Assembly: GCA_035578155.1 (NCBI GenBank)
Contig: JAPWDM010000004.1
Location: 40,724,551-40,788,550, forward strand
DNA from: Brachynemurus nebulosus
Lineage: Eukaryota > Arthropoda > Insecta > Neuroptera > Myrmeleontidae
Length of the DNA: 64,000 nt
Reading direction: 5' to 3'
Positions within the stretch are counted from its first letter, which is position 1. Every line of letters begins with the position of its first letter. This document shows, in pieces, positions 44,566 through 57,521 of the stretch. A program made the translations under genes and the position numbers. The notes beneath the pieces were generated by a model. It was given only the letters and a program-made list of their open reading frames with translations. It had not been told where the DNA came from and did not search any database.

Positions 44566-47159
44566 TTACCTTTTCACATGTGTAGGGCCCCCCTATGGAG
44601 GGGAGGAGCTGAAATTTGGTAAGAGGGGCTCATTCCGATGCACAACAATACTATCAAAGTGGGGTGATATTTGGGGCAAAGGGTATTATGGGATAAGAAT
44701 GGCCGGTTGGCCCCCAGACGAGATTTTCAACGGCACTTTGGCTACTATAAGGGCAGTTGATAAGAAGTCTTGCGTGCAAGTTTTAGCCTCATATCTTGGG
44801 TAGTTTAGAAGTTATTTGTGATAATATGTATTAAGGCCATGATTTTTTAGACCTTTATATCTCGTAAACTATTACAGATATTGAGATAAAATAAAACCAT
44901 TGAGAAGGTCTAAGTTAGTACTATAATATATATTTCTTTCAAATTTTTCCGTTAGTAAAGAGTCATAGAAAATTCGAGAAGAAAAATAGAAGAACATTTT
45001 TTAGTGGTTCCTTCAGAGTGACAATCACGAAAAAAGTCACAAATATTGCACACTAGGTCCTGTTTAAGTACTGCAAGTTTCGTTAAAAACAAAGGGGTGG
45101 AACAGGGTCAAAGAGGAGAAACCTCGATCGAAGCCTCCATAGGAAAGGTGAATTTCATCATTCCGTTATGTTTTTATGCCGCGCGCACAAGATTAATTAA
45201 GAACCTGGTGATGTTTTAACGATATGTACCGATATACCTATCATGACTTCCAAATATACACTGTGTTCAGGGTCATGTGGGGCCAATATATAAATATGTA
45301 AAAAATATTGTTGGTAGGATAACGGTCATATTTTTTGAACGATAGAGCTGCTGTTTGGTATTGTAACTGTTTACGTCAAGTTCTAGGCTAAATTCATAGA
45401 TGGAGTTGATTGTCAATATGGGATGGTTTCAAAATGGTGACTTTTCATTATCACTGAATTTATTATTATATTATTAAATTGTTGCCAGTTTGAAGCTATT
45501 CAACGAAAAGAGCTCGTCTACGAACACTACGAACTCGTGGGGTCAAATTTTGGGCAAATTTTTTTTCGGACCCGACCTTTAAGGGGGTGGTGGGGGGCAA
45601 CAAAACAATAGAAACTTTCCAAACAGGTTTTAAATAATGTTTCGGTGAATTATCTACAACATATCCAAAATTCAGCTTCGTAGGGTGATTTGGTGGGAGT
45701 AGAAGGGGAAAAAAGTGTTTTGACTGGATCTAACACGCCTACAGCCCACCCTCCGCAATTAACGTAGAGTTTTGAAATTTGGTATGCTGATAGAGTTCTT
45801 ACCTAGGGTCTGTTTTTTGGAGGTTTGAATATGCTACCCCCACCCCCATCATTTTTAAGCTACAATTTAATGCTTCTTCGACGTTTTTGAAGTTTGTACC
45901 ACTCACACAGGTCACCCAAATAAACCTAGAAGACTGAAATTTTGTATTCGGATTGAGTTAGTATCAAGGGGGTGCCTTTTGTGGGTCTCCACTTTTAACC
46001 ATTGCCTTAGAACAAGAGACAGACGCGATGGTATTATATAGGATACCTTTTTTTTACAATTTTGGAAAGCCCTCATATTTAGTATCGCAGCAATAAATTA
46101 ACACTTTCAGTCCCATGGCTTCGGCATCCGAAACCAAACAAAACATCCTCAGAGGCCGACCGCGATCAATATTTAGAATAATAAACAAAACACTTAAAAG
46201 TACATACTTATAAAAAGGATTTTATTTTATTCTAATAAAAATAATTTAATATTATGTACCGGACACTTTTCATTTTTTGTACATATGTATAAATAAATAT
46301 ACATAACAATATGTTTTATTATCAAAATATCTAGGCTGCATCTTTTATTTACAAATAATATTTGTATCCACATACGTATGAATGTGTGTATTGTATGTTT
46401 GTATGTATAAGTGTATTTTATCAAAAATAATAACTATGTATGTATAGTTTTTCAATATTTAAATGAGATGACTTTTCAAGTACGGCAATAATCCGCAGTA
46501 TTGTTCGCAGCATGTTACCTACTTATCTATATGAATGCAAAAAGAAACCGTCGCTTGTAAAACAGGTAACAAATTTAAATACAATTGGAGTGAACATAGG
46601 GTGGTATTTGTTGTAAGCAATAAAATAATTTAACATCTTGAAAGTTTATGGTCACTAATAACATCCTCTCGAAAAGTCATCCCAAAAATTGTTAGAAAAG
46701 GTATACTCATTTTTTGACCAGCCTAACACGTACATGTTGAAGCATTTAGTGTTCTGTGGAATCATTTTATGTACTTGTTTACATAAATTTGTTTAAAAAT
46801 ATTGTCGGCTTCCGGGGAAGTTTACTGTGAAGTGCTCGGGCCTCATAGTGTTAATATGTTAGAAATTGTTTTTATTGTCTATCTTTCGTATTATCAACTT
46901 CTGCCAAACGATGGAATTATATAAAAATTCTTGCCATCAGGTCCCTAGCTATTAGCATTCGGCATTAATTGTTCAAAAATGCTAAAAATGCGTATGCATT
47001 CAACATGTTTTTTGCAAAAGTCTTGGAAAATATAGATTTTTTGATAAAAATAATTTTCAAATATCTTCTGCTTGTAGAGTTTACTATAGAAAAGAGTTAC
47101 TAACTTCAGTTTGGTACTGTTGTTTGGCAGTTCTAAACAGATAAAACAAATGCCCTATT
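44564..47159. other. Interval without recognised gene
   Basis: The first 1.5 kb (to about 46050) is less AT-rich than its surroundings and repeats a phrase of the type 'tgaaatttggtatg' (44608, 45777, near 45944; also near 47350 and 49034 in the neighbouring foldback element). It also has G- or C-runs such as gggggtggtgggggg near 45583. This looks like a decayed repeat family, but I cannot name it. The remainder (46050-47159) is plain AT-rich DNA. No reading frame has recognisable protein motifs. Confidence 0.55.
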
Positions 47160-49460
47160 TCCAGAGGCGTAGGGAATATAACTGGCGTCCGGTGCGTGAC
47201 ACTTAATTTGCGCCCCCTTGACTTCTAAAATTTTAAAAATTTTTGCTAGTAGAAGGGTGTATTTAAAAGGGCATAGCCGGGTAAGATAGGGAAAACGGCC
47301 CCTGACGCAAAATTGATTGTTCTTATAGGAAATAATACTTCTTAGCCGTAGATACATTCTTGCCAAATTTCAACCCTCTGAGGCTAATAGTTTTCGAATA
47401 CACAAAGAGACAAAAATTTTCAAAAAAAATTTTTTTTTACGAAATTACTGAGCCGATTTATTTAAGTTTAATATATATTGTGTACCCACTTTAGGCAAAA
47501 TTATAAAAAAAAATTAACGTTATATCCCTTTATTATACTATTTTTTTTAAATTTTTAAATTTTACTAAATTTTTTTTTTGGCACTTACGCGCTAGCGACA
47601 CCCACCATTTTTTGTTAAATAATAAGTCTCTTAGTACTCTATAATATATATTTTTATGAAAAAATTTTAGTTGGTAGAACATAGTAATATTTCAATACAA
47701 GTGCATACCATGTTAGGTACTACATATATTACTTATGTATAAGAAGGGCTATAAAGTAAAATATCTACCCTATTTCTAAAATAATACAATTACATACGTT
47801 CATAACTACGATAAACTAGTTTAAATTTACTCAAGTCCAACATTTTCGGCCGTTTGTCTTTTTTTATTAATAAAACAAAATGGATATTGATTTCTCTTTT
47901 GTTAGAGTTGTTTTCTTTATAAGACGTCAAGTGAAACTTTATTAGCTCATACACCATGTATTACGACGTCAACAATTTCATACAAAGTTTTTTAGCTGTC
48001 AAAATAGTATACCAGTTGGTCATTTCGTTATAATTCCCCATGACCCGTCATCGTGTTAACAAAAGAAGACATTTGTCTAAGCTTGTGTGTCGTTGTTATG
48101 AACGTATGTAATTTTATTACAGAAAAAATCCACTTTCTGCACCTCCTTAAGAAGTGCAACAAAAACATCAAGTGAGAGGGTCTGTTCAAGTTAGTTATAT
48201 GTACCTACATGTAATTTACCTACATATTTTTATAACTACAAGTTTTAGCCGGACTCTTGTTATTACTATACATTGTTGAAGTTTTTTGTTCCAATCTATT
48301 AAGTTAATGTTTATTATTATTAAAACAATATAACATTTAAAACGTATTATTGTTATTATTATTATCTTTATTTAAATAAAGTTTCTAAAACTTATAATTT
48401 TTGTTGAGTTAGATGTAATTTTAATTAGTAAGTATGCTGAGATAATTTTACTAATTTCATTCAAATATTTAGATTCATGGTAAAATTAACCTTGAAAATT
48501 ATTTTTTAACAAGTAGAAACATATTTTTTATAACAAGTCAAAATATAAATTTTTTTAGACCGTCACAGGAACTCCAAGAACTGCAACTCAGGGGGGAAGA
48601 GAACATTTTATTGCACTCCTCAGAGTTCTACTGTGTTTTAGAAATCAGGCAGATGCTTTACTTTATGGTCCTTTTTATATATAAGTAATATATGTAGTAC
48701 CGAACATGGCATGCATTTGTATTGAAATATTACTATGTTCTACCAACTAAAATTTTTCCGTAAAAATATATGTTATAGAGTACTAAGAGACATATTATTG
48801 AACAAAAAATGGTGGGTGTCGCTAACGCGTAAGTGCCAAAAAAAAATTTACTTAAATTTAAAAATTTAAAAAAATTAGTATAATAAAGGGATATAATGTT
48901 AATTTTTTTTTTATTACTTTGTTTAAGGTGGGTACACAATATATATTAAACTCAAATAAATCGGCTCAGTAATTTCGTAAAAAAAAATTTTTTTGAAAAT
49001 TTTTGTCTGCTTGTGTATTCAGAAACTATTAGCCTTAGAGGGTTGAAATTTGGCAGGAATGTATCTGGAGCTAAGAAGTATTATTTCCTATAAAAACAAT
49101 CAATTTTGCGTCAAGGGCCGTTTTCCCTATCTTACCCGGCTATGCCCTTTCAGAAAAATTTTTTTCTCGTAGTATATTAAATTTTTCCCTAAAAGTTGCC
49201 TTAACGACCTCTTTTTGTCAGTGATTTGTTTGTGTCTATATATTTGAAGTCATAACCTGGAAGTATGTAATTTCGTAATTTTGCTACATTTTCACCTAGC
49301 GAAATTCTAATGACAAACAACAAAAAATTTTAAAGTAATAGCGTCCCGTCTATTAGCTTTCGACGCTCTCTCTATTAGTTTTTGGCGCCTCTCTCAAAGT
49401 GGCACCCGGGTCATGATAGTACCTCTTGCACCCCCCCACCCCTCCGCTACATCACTGTCA
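47160..49460. mobile_element. Foldback (long inverted repeat) element
   Basis: Two inverted arms of about 495 bp (about 47265-47760 and 48657-49150) around a 0.9-kb AT-rich centre. Matching landmarks are 'gggcatagccgggtaag' left with its complement at about 49130-49148, and 'agttggtagaacatagtaat' left with its complement near 48735-48755. Weaker inverted similarity continues outward (ggcgt/cggtgc boxes near 47185 and 49400). The arms differ by scattered substitutions, so this is not an assembly mirror. No transposase and no clear target duplication. Confidence 0.75.
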
Positions 49461-49892
49461 ATTTCTAGTATTTTTATTACTTTGGTAGTATACTACTAGT
49501 ATAGTTTTGTTTGCTAAGCTCTTAGGAGATTAAAATTATTGTTTTATGAAGTAAAAACTAAAATACAAGTTTAAAAATAAAAAAAATAAATAAATAATTG
49601 AAATTGACTATGAAATTATATTATCAAATAAATAAAAAAAAAAAAAAATAGGAAAAACAAAAATTATTTGTAATTTATTTCAAAACAACATTTTTCGTCA
49701 ATAAATGTTATTTTGAAAACAGTTACAACATTTTAAACAAAACAAAATTTTAAAAAATAAAATATGGGCATAATGTTATTAATAAATATAATTTGCAACA
49801 AAAATTCAATAAAATTTTTGTAATTTCGGGTGCTTGGAGTGTTCGAAACCATTAACGTATGACAATTCTAATAACCATTTCAAAAAATAAAC

Positions 49893-49987
<95 letters not shown>

Positions 49988-50794
49988 TGAAATAAAATTA
50001 ATCTTTTGTACCAGCCATAAACGAATATCACTTGTGAAATATTATTGTTAGAGGATTTGTTCAAGGATTTTATATTAAGGAAAGGGAATTGAAAATTTTC
50101 CCAGAGGATACACGAATGGAATTATAGGAATAATTGTAATGGATATTAATTTCGTTTCAGATTTTTTCCCGTTTGTAACTATTGATCGTATTTGTTTTTA
50201 TTAAAATTGAAATTAAAAGAAAATTTTGTAACATTTAGGTCAAGTTTTCTATTTATATAATAAACTATTATTTTTCTAATTCTCACTAGTGGGTTTAATT
50301 CAATTACATTTTCCTAGCTAAAACAAGAAATATGTAGTTCTTATGACCCTGCGTGGTAACAATAAAGCAAGAAATTATTCGAAATATAATGGCATGCGGT
50401 AAGGCAGTATTTGAAATATTGATAACCAAATATTTAAAAAATATATTAAATTATGATAGGAAATTGGTCTTTATAAACGCTATTTATATTCATATCTATT
50501 TATATCTATGGGAATAACACATAACTTCATACACTTTGAGTAAGGAATATAAAATTTAATAAGTCTCTAGGTTTTTGATTATGATTACTTAAATACTTCA
50601 TTTGGTCAATATAATATATAGGTATACTTAATAATGAATATAGATTCTAACTAAATGGTCTCTTGAAAGCGTACTGATAAATTTTAGAGCGATCTCCGGA
50701 AAAAGACCGCTGAACCCCGCTGCTAATCAACCCGAAAAGTGACATTTCGCGGCGTGGTTTGACGATCCGTTCCACGGGGATCGCTCTCCGCGCA
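49461..50794. other. AT-rich interval with (TA)n and the receptor 3' flank
   Basis: Noncoding DNA containing a (TA)n microsatellite at 49896-49983. The right end (about 50640-50794) directly follows the serotonin receptor stop on the minus strand and should hold its 3' untranslated region. A polyadenylation signal was not assigned because AATAAA-like strings are everywhere in this composition. Confidence 0.6.
49896..49983. repeat. (TA)n microsatellite
   Basis: About 88 bp of TA dinucleotides. Confidence 0.98.
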
Positions 50795-51707
50795 TCATTG
50801 AAAATGTCTAACGCCAAAGTGTCGATTTCGACGACGTTGTACAGCCCGTCGACCACAAAGAATTCGTTTAAATGCTTGACGAAATTCTGGACTAAATATT
50901 GTATATATAATTGGATTTAATGTGGAATTGAAATAACCTAACCATAAAAATAGAGACATTAAATATTTGTTAAATGGTTCCGAGCGATAATAAACTGGTA
51001 ACAAAATTGCCATTATAAAGAATGGTAACCAACACACCACAAAAGCACCCGTAATTATTGCCAATGTTTTTGCAGCTTTACGTTCCCGTTTTGAATCCAT
51101 TGCATCTTTACTTTTTCTTTTGACAGGATAATGATGGATTGACGGTTGCAACGAGGGTAGATCTTGTGTTGGTGGATCAGGCTCCAGTCCGTTCGCACAT
51201 GATGTTTTTTCAGGACTTGTATTTGTTGATGATAAATTTGTTGTAGTTGTTGTAAACGCGGTTGTGGTGGTCTCCGAAATAGTTGGCAGCGGTCTACCAA
51301 TTATAGTTACTACTGCGGTCGCAATTCCGCTACTACCACTTGCAGCTGCTAGAACACCTGTGGTCGCTGGGTTTTTGGATGTGCCCGCACCGCTACCTCC
51401 TGTTGTGGTTTGACGTCGTCTTCGAATGCGTTTACGTGCCGTTTGAAAAATTCGCCAGTATAGTATGAGAATAACAAACAATGGTAAATAAAACGAGGAA
51501 GCTGTTGCAAATATTTGATAGCCAAGATCTTGGCTCACAATACATGTGAGTTCTTCATTCACTCGATGATCCCATTCGTCATCTTTCCATCCTAATGTCG
51601 GTGCTATGCACACAATAAATGCTAACGTCCAAATTATAAATATCATTACGCCTATACGTTTTGCAGTTCGTTGATGTATGTAATCGACATTTGTAACCGC
51701 CCAATAT
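50795..51707 (-). CDS. 5-HT1: 5-HT1-like serotonin receptor, 3' coding exon
   Basis: A rhodopsin-class GPCR of the plasma membrane; insect 5-HT1 receptors couple to Gi and lower cAMP. The exon begins inside the DRY motif: the first base completes Arg, followed by 'YWAVTNVDYIHQRT'. Visible in order are TM4 (IGVMIFIIWTLAFIVCIAP), ECL2 with the conserved Cys (TCIVSQDLGYQIF), TM5 with 'ATASSFYLPLFV', 'YWRIFQTARKRIRRRR', a roughly 120-residue Thr/Ser-rich third loop, 'KRERKAAKTLAII', TM6 with 'CWLPFF', TM7 with 'GYFNSTLNPIIY', and a short tail after 'FSPEFRQAFKRILCG'. The short C-tail and long third loop are the usual 5-HT1 layout. TM1-TM3 must lie in exons beyond the window. Subtype 1A versus 1B cannot be settled. 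Confidence 0.9.
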
Positions 51708-51725
51708 CTGGAACAATAATACAAG
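51708..51725 (-). other. Splice acceptor at the DRY motif
   Basis: The minus strand reads ttgtattattgttccag immediately before the exon: a pyrimidine-rich tract ending in AG. The exon supplies the third base of the Arg codon, a phase-2 junction. Confidence 0.85.
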
Positions 51726-52591
51726 AATTCAGGTTAGAACTATTTTTTATAAAAAGACAGTTGGGTGTTTATTGTTAGGCAGAATAAATATAGCAAAGGC
51801 AAATTCGGAAGTAAAGCTCCGGACGTTCATATATAGAACTTCGTGGGGTAGGATATACAATACAGTTAACTTATAATGTCATAATTATATAGATGTAAGC
51901 GAAATTTTATATTTATCGATTATATGACAAAGTCGTTACCAATAAATACCAATAACGTACCTAAACTTGTCTGGAATAATTACTTATAAGTATAAAAAAA
52001 AAATGTAAATAGCTTCTTACATACTCTATCTTTCTTGTAAGTACAACTTGTTTCCAATAGTATACTTATTTGTTTCCATATGGACGTGAATTGTGAAGTT
52101 TTGTTGCCACATGAAAATGGGGTTTATGGAAATGTTTTAAAATGAAAATTTATTGGTATAAGAAATTTGAAATATTCACTGTAATAAACACGACAAATAC
52201 AACAGAGTAATAATTTAGTTCGTTTAGTGGACATGTGCAGTTTATATTTAGGTTTATTTTAGAACCTATTCTAAGCGAAAGTTCCTATTTTTGCTTTATT
52301 GCAATCAAATTAATGATTCCAAGTAGTGATTTTGAAAACTGAAAATTTTTAGGCATTATGGTTATCTTTATGAATTTCTTACTGTATATAGGCAATATAG
52401 ATTTGTTCATTAGATTTAAATAATTCTAAAATACATAATATATTTTCGACAAAGATTTCAGTTAACATTATAACTTACATATAGAACTCTATTTTAGCAA
52501 ATTTTATAACATGATTTTTTAATTTAGTTTAAAAACAATATTGAATATGTTTCATGAAATTTGACGACACAAAAATGCATTACAATTTCTT
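51726..52591 (-). other. Receptor intron, proximal part
   Basis: AT-rich intron sequence with no recognisable feature. The intron continues rightward through the nested elements and apparently beyond 64000, because no upstream receptor exon is found in the window. Confidence 0.6.
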
Positions 52592-52712
52592 TTAGCGAAT
52601 TTCCAGAATGGAATTCAGCTATTACAGCCACTGTCATGACGCGACTTGAACCCGGGACCATGGCAGAAATTTGTTTTGAGGTCCCTAGGAACCGAAAATA
52701 ATATTCACTCAA

Positions 52713-52972
<260 letters not shown>

Positions 52973-54361
52973 CCGCACGATAACTCTCGAACGAAGTATC
53001 CAATTTTTACGAAACTTGGTGAGAACATTGGAAGTCCCAAACCCTTGGATGAGTTCGTCAGCCAGACACGTCGGATGCCAGGAACATGGTTTTTGTTCTT
53101 GCAAAAAATTAGTTTTTTGCCAAAATTTCCACTTATTCAAAAATTTTTGCGAAATTTTTTACACCATTTAAAACAGTTCAGTGGTTCCCAAAGTGGTCCC
53201 TACGGACCCCCAGGGGTCCCCGGGATCATTCAGGGGGTCCGTGGAAAATTAAAATTAATTTGGGGGTCCCTGAACAACGTCAGAGGGTCCGTGCAAGGTT
53301 TAATATAAAATGAAAACATTATGACAAATTTTTATTAATATGGAAGCTAAATAACAATGAACAAATAATTATTAGCGATTTTTACGTCCTAAGTAAAGTA
53401 TAAAAGAAAAGTTATACTCTTGTTTAAGTTGATCAAAAAAATTATATATCACAGTTTTCAATACAATAAGCCCTTAACATTCATTAGAGATTTCTTTTTT
53501 TATTAAAAACCGAAGAAGGGATTGTAAGTTTTTCTAACACAGATGTGTTTCTAAAGAATATACATACATATTATTAATGATCAGAGATGAGGCTTATTTA
53601 AGATACAAGTATTTGAAATACAAATATAAGATGCAAAATACGTATTTTCATCTTGTATCTTTGTATCTTGTATCATTATGGGTTATGGTAGGGGAGACAG
53701 GGGCATGTACTAACAGATTTTACTTTTTTACATATTAAACGGAAATGAAACTAGTTAGCGATTTTTTTTTTGTAAACCTTATGAAGCATCAACTATCTGT
53801 CTATAATTTTTGATAAAAAAACTTACATATCCCTTGTACTTTCTATGGAAAAACCCATTTTCTTAAAAAATGTGTTTGTTAATACTTACCCCACTTTTGG
53901 GGCAAGTTTTAACAACGTTGGGGTAAGTATTAACATTAGAGTTTTAATATAATTATGATATTTTGTAGATATGTACTTATAGGAAATAAAACAAAGTATC
54001 ATATTTAACGTGTTTATTATTAGAAAGGAATTATTTTGACATAGAAAATTCTTATTTTAGATTTATCTTTATGTAATTAGTTAAAGTTAATCATTATTTT
54101 AATTTTTTTCTGAGACAATAGTTAGTCAGTCCTTATTAAGTAGCAAATTATGTCACTTTGACCTTGATAACGAAACAAAAATTGGTAAATTTTCAGTCTT
54201 CGATAGACAACCACAATCGTTTAATATCTTCTATATTAAAAAATATTTACTTATTAAAAAATTAGTCTTCGTCTTATTTAACATTATTATAATTCTTGAA
54301 ATATATGATAACTAAGATCAAGCAAAACTCTTCCTCTGCTTCACTGCAGAAAAGATATAAA

Positions 54362-54657
54362 AATTAAAACCATTTAAAAAGAAAGCATTAAGAAGAAAGC
54401 AGCCTACTGAATCCAACTTGATCTCACGAGCTCCATCTCCGAACTACGTGAGAGAAAACTTCACCTATGCACAAGCAGTTGGAGATTTGCCCTCCACTAA
54501 CATTATTGAAGCCGCCACTGAACATAATACAAACCAAGATTTAATCGCTTTTATGAAGCAGTCATTTTCGGAGCTGAAAGAAATGTTTCGAGATCTTATG
54601 AAACAAAATAGCGTGATGGTTAATCTATTAACAGCGCTGGTTGCTAAAATGAAATAA
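54362..54657 (+). pseudogene. LINE ORF1, C-terminal remnant
   Basis: The frame is open from just after a stop near 54357. It contains 'FTYAQAV' and an acidic coiled-coil-like end (LIAFMKQSFSELKEMFRDLM then VNLLTALVAKMK), the usual C-terminus of jockey-type ORF1 nucleic-acid-binding proteins. The zinc-knuckle part lies upstream and is lost. The stop overlaps the region of the ORF2 start (TAA 54655-54657, ATG 54659). Confidence 0.75.
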
Positions 54658-54658
54658 A

Positions 54659-57346
54659 ATGGCTCTATCCATAAATATCGTTTTATGGAATGCAAATGGT
54701 TTATTAAACCGTCGTCTGGAACTTGAAACATTCCTTCAAGATCATGACATAGACATAGCCCTAATATCTGAAACGAGATTTACTCAGAGAAGTTATATTA
54801 AAATAAGAAACTATACTGTGTATGATACGAAACATCCTAGTGGTAGAGGCCACGGTGGTACAGCGATTATAATTAAAAACAGCTTAAAGCATCACGAGCT
54901 ACAAAAATATAACGAAGATTACCTTCAAGCAACAAGCGTAGTGGTGGAAGATTGGATTGGACCAATAACTTTTTCCGCTGTGTATTGTCCTCCAAGATAT
55001 GCAATCAGCCAGGATATGTTTCAAAATTTTTTCAACATCCTTGGAAATCGATTTATCTCAGGCGGTGACTACAATGCTAAGCACACGCATTGGGGTTCTA
55101 GGCTCATCAACCCTAAAGGTAGAAATCTTCTAAAAGTTATCGATGACAGCAATCTGAATCATCTATCTACGGGTGAACCAACTTATTGGCCATCTGATTT
55201 AAATAAAATTCCAGATTTGTTGGACCTATTTGTTACGAAAAATATGTCTAATAGATACATGGAGATAAAGTCGTGTTTTGACTTATCATCGGACCATTCA
55301 CCTGTTCTGCTTACAGTTAGCACTAAATTAATCCATAAAGAAAAAACACCTGTTCTGTTCAATAAGCACACGGACTGGGATTACTTTCGAAATTATATTG
55401 ACAAAAAAATTACCTTAAGAACATCCTTAAAATCAGAATTAGAATTAGATCAAGCAGTGGTAAATTTTACTAATATCATTCAATCTGCTGCTTGTGAATC
55501 CACCCCAGACATTGTCAATAACTCAGGTGTCAAAGTTACCTCACCAGATACAGTTAAGGACTTGATTTTAGAAAAACGGAGGCTAAGAAGAATATGGCAA
55601 CAAACCAGGTTTCCAGGAGACAAAAATCGTTTTAACAGAATATCCCAAAAGTTAAAGAGATTACTGAATAAATTAAAACAGGATGCTATTAAAGATTATC
55701 TCGAAAATCTTTGCCCAACTGAAGCATCTGACTACTCCCTCTGGAAAGCTACTAAGCACATTAAACAGCCACAACAACAAATACCACCACTTCGTGGAAA
55801 TAATGGAAGCTGGGCAAAAAGTGCACGAGAAAAGGCAGAAATTTTTGCTGAAACTCTATCTGAAGTTTTTCAACCCAATCACGGAGACAACTTAAATATT
55901 GAAGAAACTCAACTTTTAGAAGCATCTTCAGAGCCAACTGTCCCAGTTGAACCTTTTTCGCCAAAGGAAATTAAAAGATTGATCTGGAATGAATTAAATA
56001 TAAAGAAAGCTCCTGGCTATGATCTTGTCACAGTTAGAATTCTAAGAGAATTGCCTAATAAAGGTATTATGATGATAAATTTAATTTTTAATGCCATTTT
56101 AAGGCTAAAATATTTCCCTGCTGTTTGGAAATTAGCTCAAATCATCTTAATACAAAAGCCGGGGAAGCCAGTAAATGAGGTGACGTCGTACAGACCAATC
56201 AGTTTACTCCCCGTTTTATCCAAAATGTTCGAAAAGTTATTTCTCAGAAGACTGCATCGAGTCCTCGATGACCTTAAAATTATTCCAGATCATCAGTTTG
56301 GTTTTCGCGCAAAACATTCAACCGTCGAACAAGTTCATCGTGTAGTCAATACGATCAACCGCTCTTTTCAAGAAAAAAAATATTGTACAGCAGCTTTTCT
56401 CGACGTGAGTCAAGCATTTGACAAAGTGTGGCATACTGGCTTATTATATAAATTAAGGAAAAATATTCCTGAATCATTCTACTTAATACTGAAATCTTAT
56501 TTGTCAGATCGTTACTTTCATGTAAAGTTTCAGAGTGAAATATCAGAAATGTTTCCAGTCCGTTCCGGTGTACCACAAGGTAGTGTTCTAGGGCCTATTC
56601 TTTATCTTATATATACTGCAGATCTGCCGGTTGATGAAGAAAATACTACTGCAGCATTTGCTGATGATACTGCTATCCTAGCTACTGATGAAGATCCAAA
56701 TGTTGCATCACAAAAGTTACAATCTAGCTTGCGTCGAATACAGGAATGGTTACATAAATGGCGTATTCGAGTAAATGAAACGAAATCAGTGCAAGTTACA
56801 TTTACTACGAGAAAAGGAACCTGCCCTGCAGTTAGTTTGAATGATGTAGTGTTACCATTAGCAACTGAAGCTAAATATCTAGGTATACATCTAGATAGAA
56901 AACTAACATGGCGTAAACATATTTGGACTAAACGTAAGCAACTAAATGTTAAGTTTTCTAAGTACTATTGGCTTCTAGGTCGTAAATCAAAGTTATCTTT
57001 AAGAAACAAAGTTCTAGTTTATAAAAGTGTTATCAAACCAGTATGGACTTATGGTATTCAACTTTGGGGTACGGCTAGTGTTAGCAATATTGAGATATTG
57101 CAACGATTTCAGTCTAAAGTGCTACGAGCCATAAGTGCTTCCCCGTGGTACGTGCGTAACGATGACATACATCGCAGTCTTCAAGTGCCCACAGTGCGTG
57201 AGGAAATAGTACGATACAGTGATAAATACATTCATCGCCTAGAAAATCACCCTAATGTGTGTGCCCTTAACTTACTTGACAATAGTGACTCTTTGTATAG
57301 ACTCAATCGACAGAATATTTTAGAATTAAGATATAGATTTATTTAG
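54659..57346 (+). CDS. LINE ORF2: APE endonuclease and reverse transcriptase
   Basis: An 895-residue protein that nicks the target and primes reverse transcription. The APE-type endonuclease (about residues 1-225) shows 'VLWNANGL', the catalytic Glu in 'ALISETRF', 'SGGDYNAKHTHWGS' and 'SSDHSPVLL'. The RT (about 420-700) shows 'KKAPGYDLV', 'SYRPISLLPVLSKMFEKL', 'DHQFGFRAKHSTVEQ', 'AAFLDVSQAFDKVWHTGL', 'SGVPQGSVLGPILYLIYT' and the catalytic 'AAFADDTAIL'. Then come 'KYLGIHLDRKLTWRKHI' and a jockey-like tail. No stops or missing catalytic residues. The start ATG lies one base after the ORF1 stop, suggesting reinitiation. No RNase H domain, as usual for jockey. Confidence 0.95.
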   Translation: MALSINIVLWNANGLLNRRLELETFLQDHDIDIALISETRFTQRSYIKIRNYTVYDTKHPSGRGHGGTAIIIKNSLKHHELQKYNEDYLQATSVVVEDWIGPITFSAVYCPPRYAISQDMFQNFFNILGNRFISGGDYNAKHTHWGSRLINPKGRNLLKVIDDSNLNHLSTGEPTYWPSDLNKIPDLLDLFVTKNMSNRYMEIKSCFDLSSDHSPVLLTVSTKLIHKEKTPVLFNKHTDWDYFRNYIDKKITLRTSLKSELELDQAVVNFTNIIQSAACESTPDIVNNSGVKVTSPDTVKDLILEKRRLRRIWQQTRFPGDKNRFNRISQKLKRLLNKLKQDAIKDYLENLCPTEASDYSLWKATKHIKQPQQQIPPLRGNNGSWAKSAREKAEIFAETLSEVFQPNHGDNLNIEETQLLEASSEPTVPVEPFSPKEIKRLIWNELNIKKAPGYDLVTVRILRELPNKGIMMINLIFNAILRLKYFPAVWKLAQIILIQKPGKPVNEVTSYRPISLLPVLSKMFEKLFLRRLHRVLDDLKIIPDHQFGFRAKHSTVEQVHRVVNTINRSFQEKKYCTAAFLDVSQAFDKVWHTGLLYKLRKNIPESFYLILKSYLSDRYFHVKFQSEISEMFPVRSGVPQGSVLGPILYLIYTADLPVDEENTTAAFADDTAILATDEDPNVASQKLQSSLRRIQEWLHKWRIRVNETKSVQVTFTTRKGTCPAVSLNDVVLPLATEAKYLGIHLDRKLTWRKHIWTKRKQLNVKFSKYYWLLGRKSKLSLRNKVLVYKSVIKPVWTYGIQLWGTASVSNIEILQRFQSKVLRAISASPWYVRNDDIHRSLQVPTVREEIVRYSDKYIHRLENHPNVCALNLLDNSDSLYRLNRQNILELRYRFI

Positions 57347-57490
57347 CTTTTAATGTATAGTATATTATATTTAGTATATAATTTATTTTGAGTGATTACC
57401 AGTGGGTAATCACCATTCCCGTTATGTTCTATCATCGCTCGATTTATAGTTCTATTTAGAACTGATAATCGATAAACGAGGATGTTAAAA

Positions 57491-57520
<30 letters not shown>
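57347..57520 (+). other. LINE 3' untranslated region and poly-A tail
   Basis: Short 3' region after the ORF2 TAG, ending in about 20 A and three to four TAAA units. Confidence 0.8.

Positions 57521-57521
<1 letters not shown>

Larger units (their letters stand above)
54362..57520 (+). mobile_element. Jockey-clade LINE, 5'-truncated, intact ORF2
   Basis: A non-LTR retrotransposon with the C-terminal end of ORF1, a complete ORF2 and a 3' end of poly-A (about 57487-57507) followed by (TAAA)n. 5' truncation is typical of LINE insertion. It is the innermost element of the nest and has the best preserved coding sequence, consistent with the most recent insertion. A target duplication could not be assigned in the A/T-rich flanks. 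Confidence 0.9.

Noticed and set aside
44370..44622. Tyr-Ile repeat frames here and at 52524-53171, 59028-59267 and 63725-63967
   Set aside because: They are read through (TA)n microsatellites, which are open in several frames by composition.
47133..47366. 77-codon frame at the edge of the foldback
   Set aside because: It lies in the inverted-repeat arm and has no recognisable motif.
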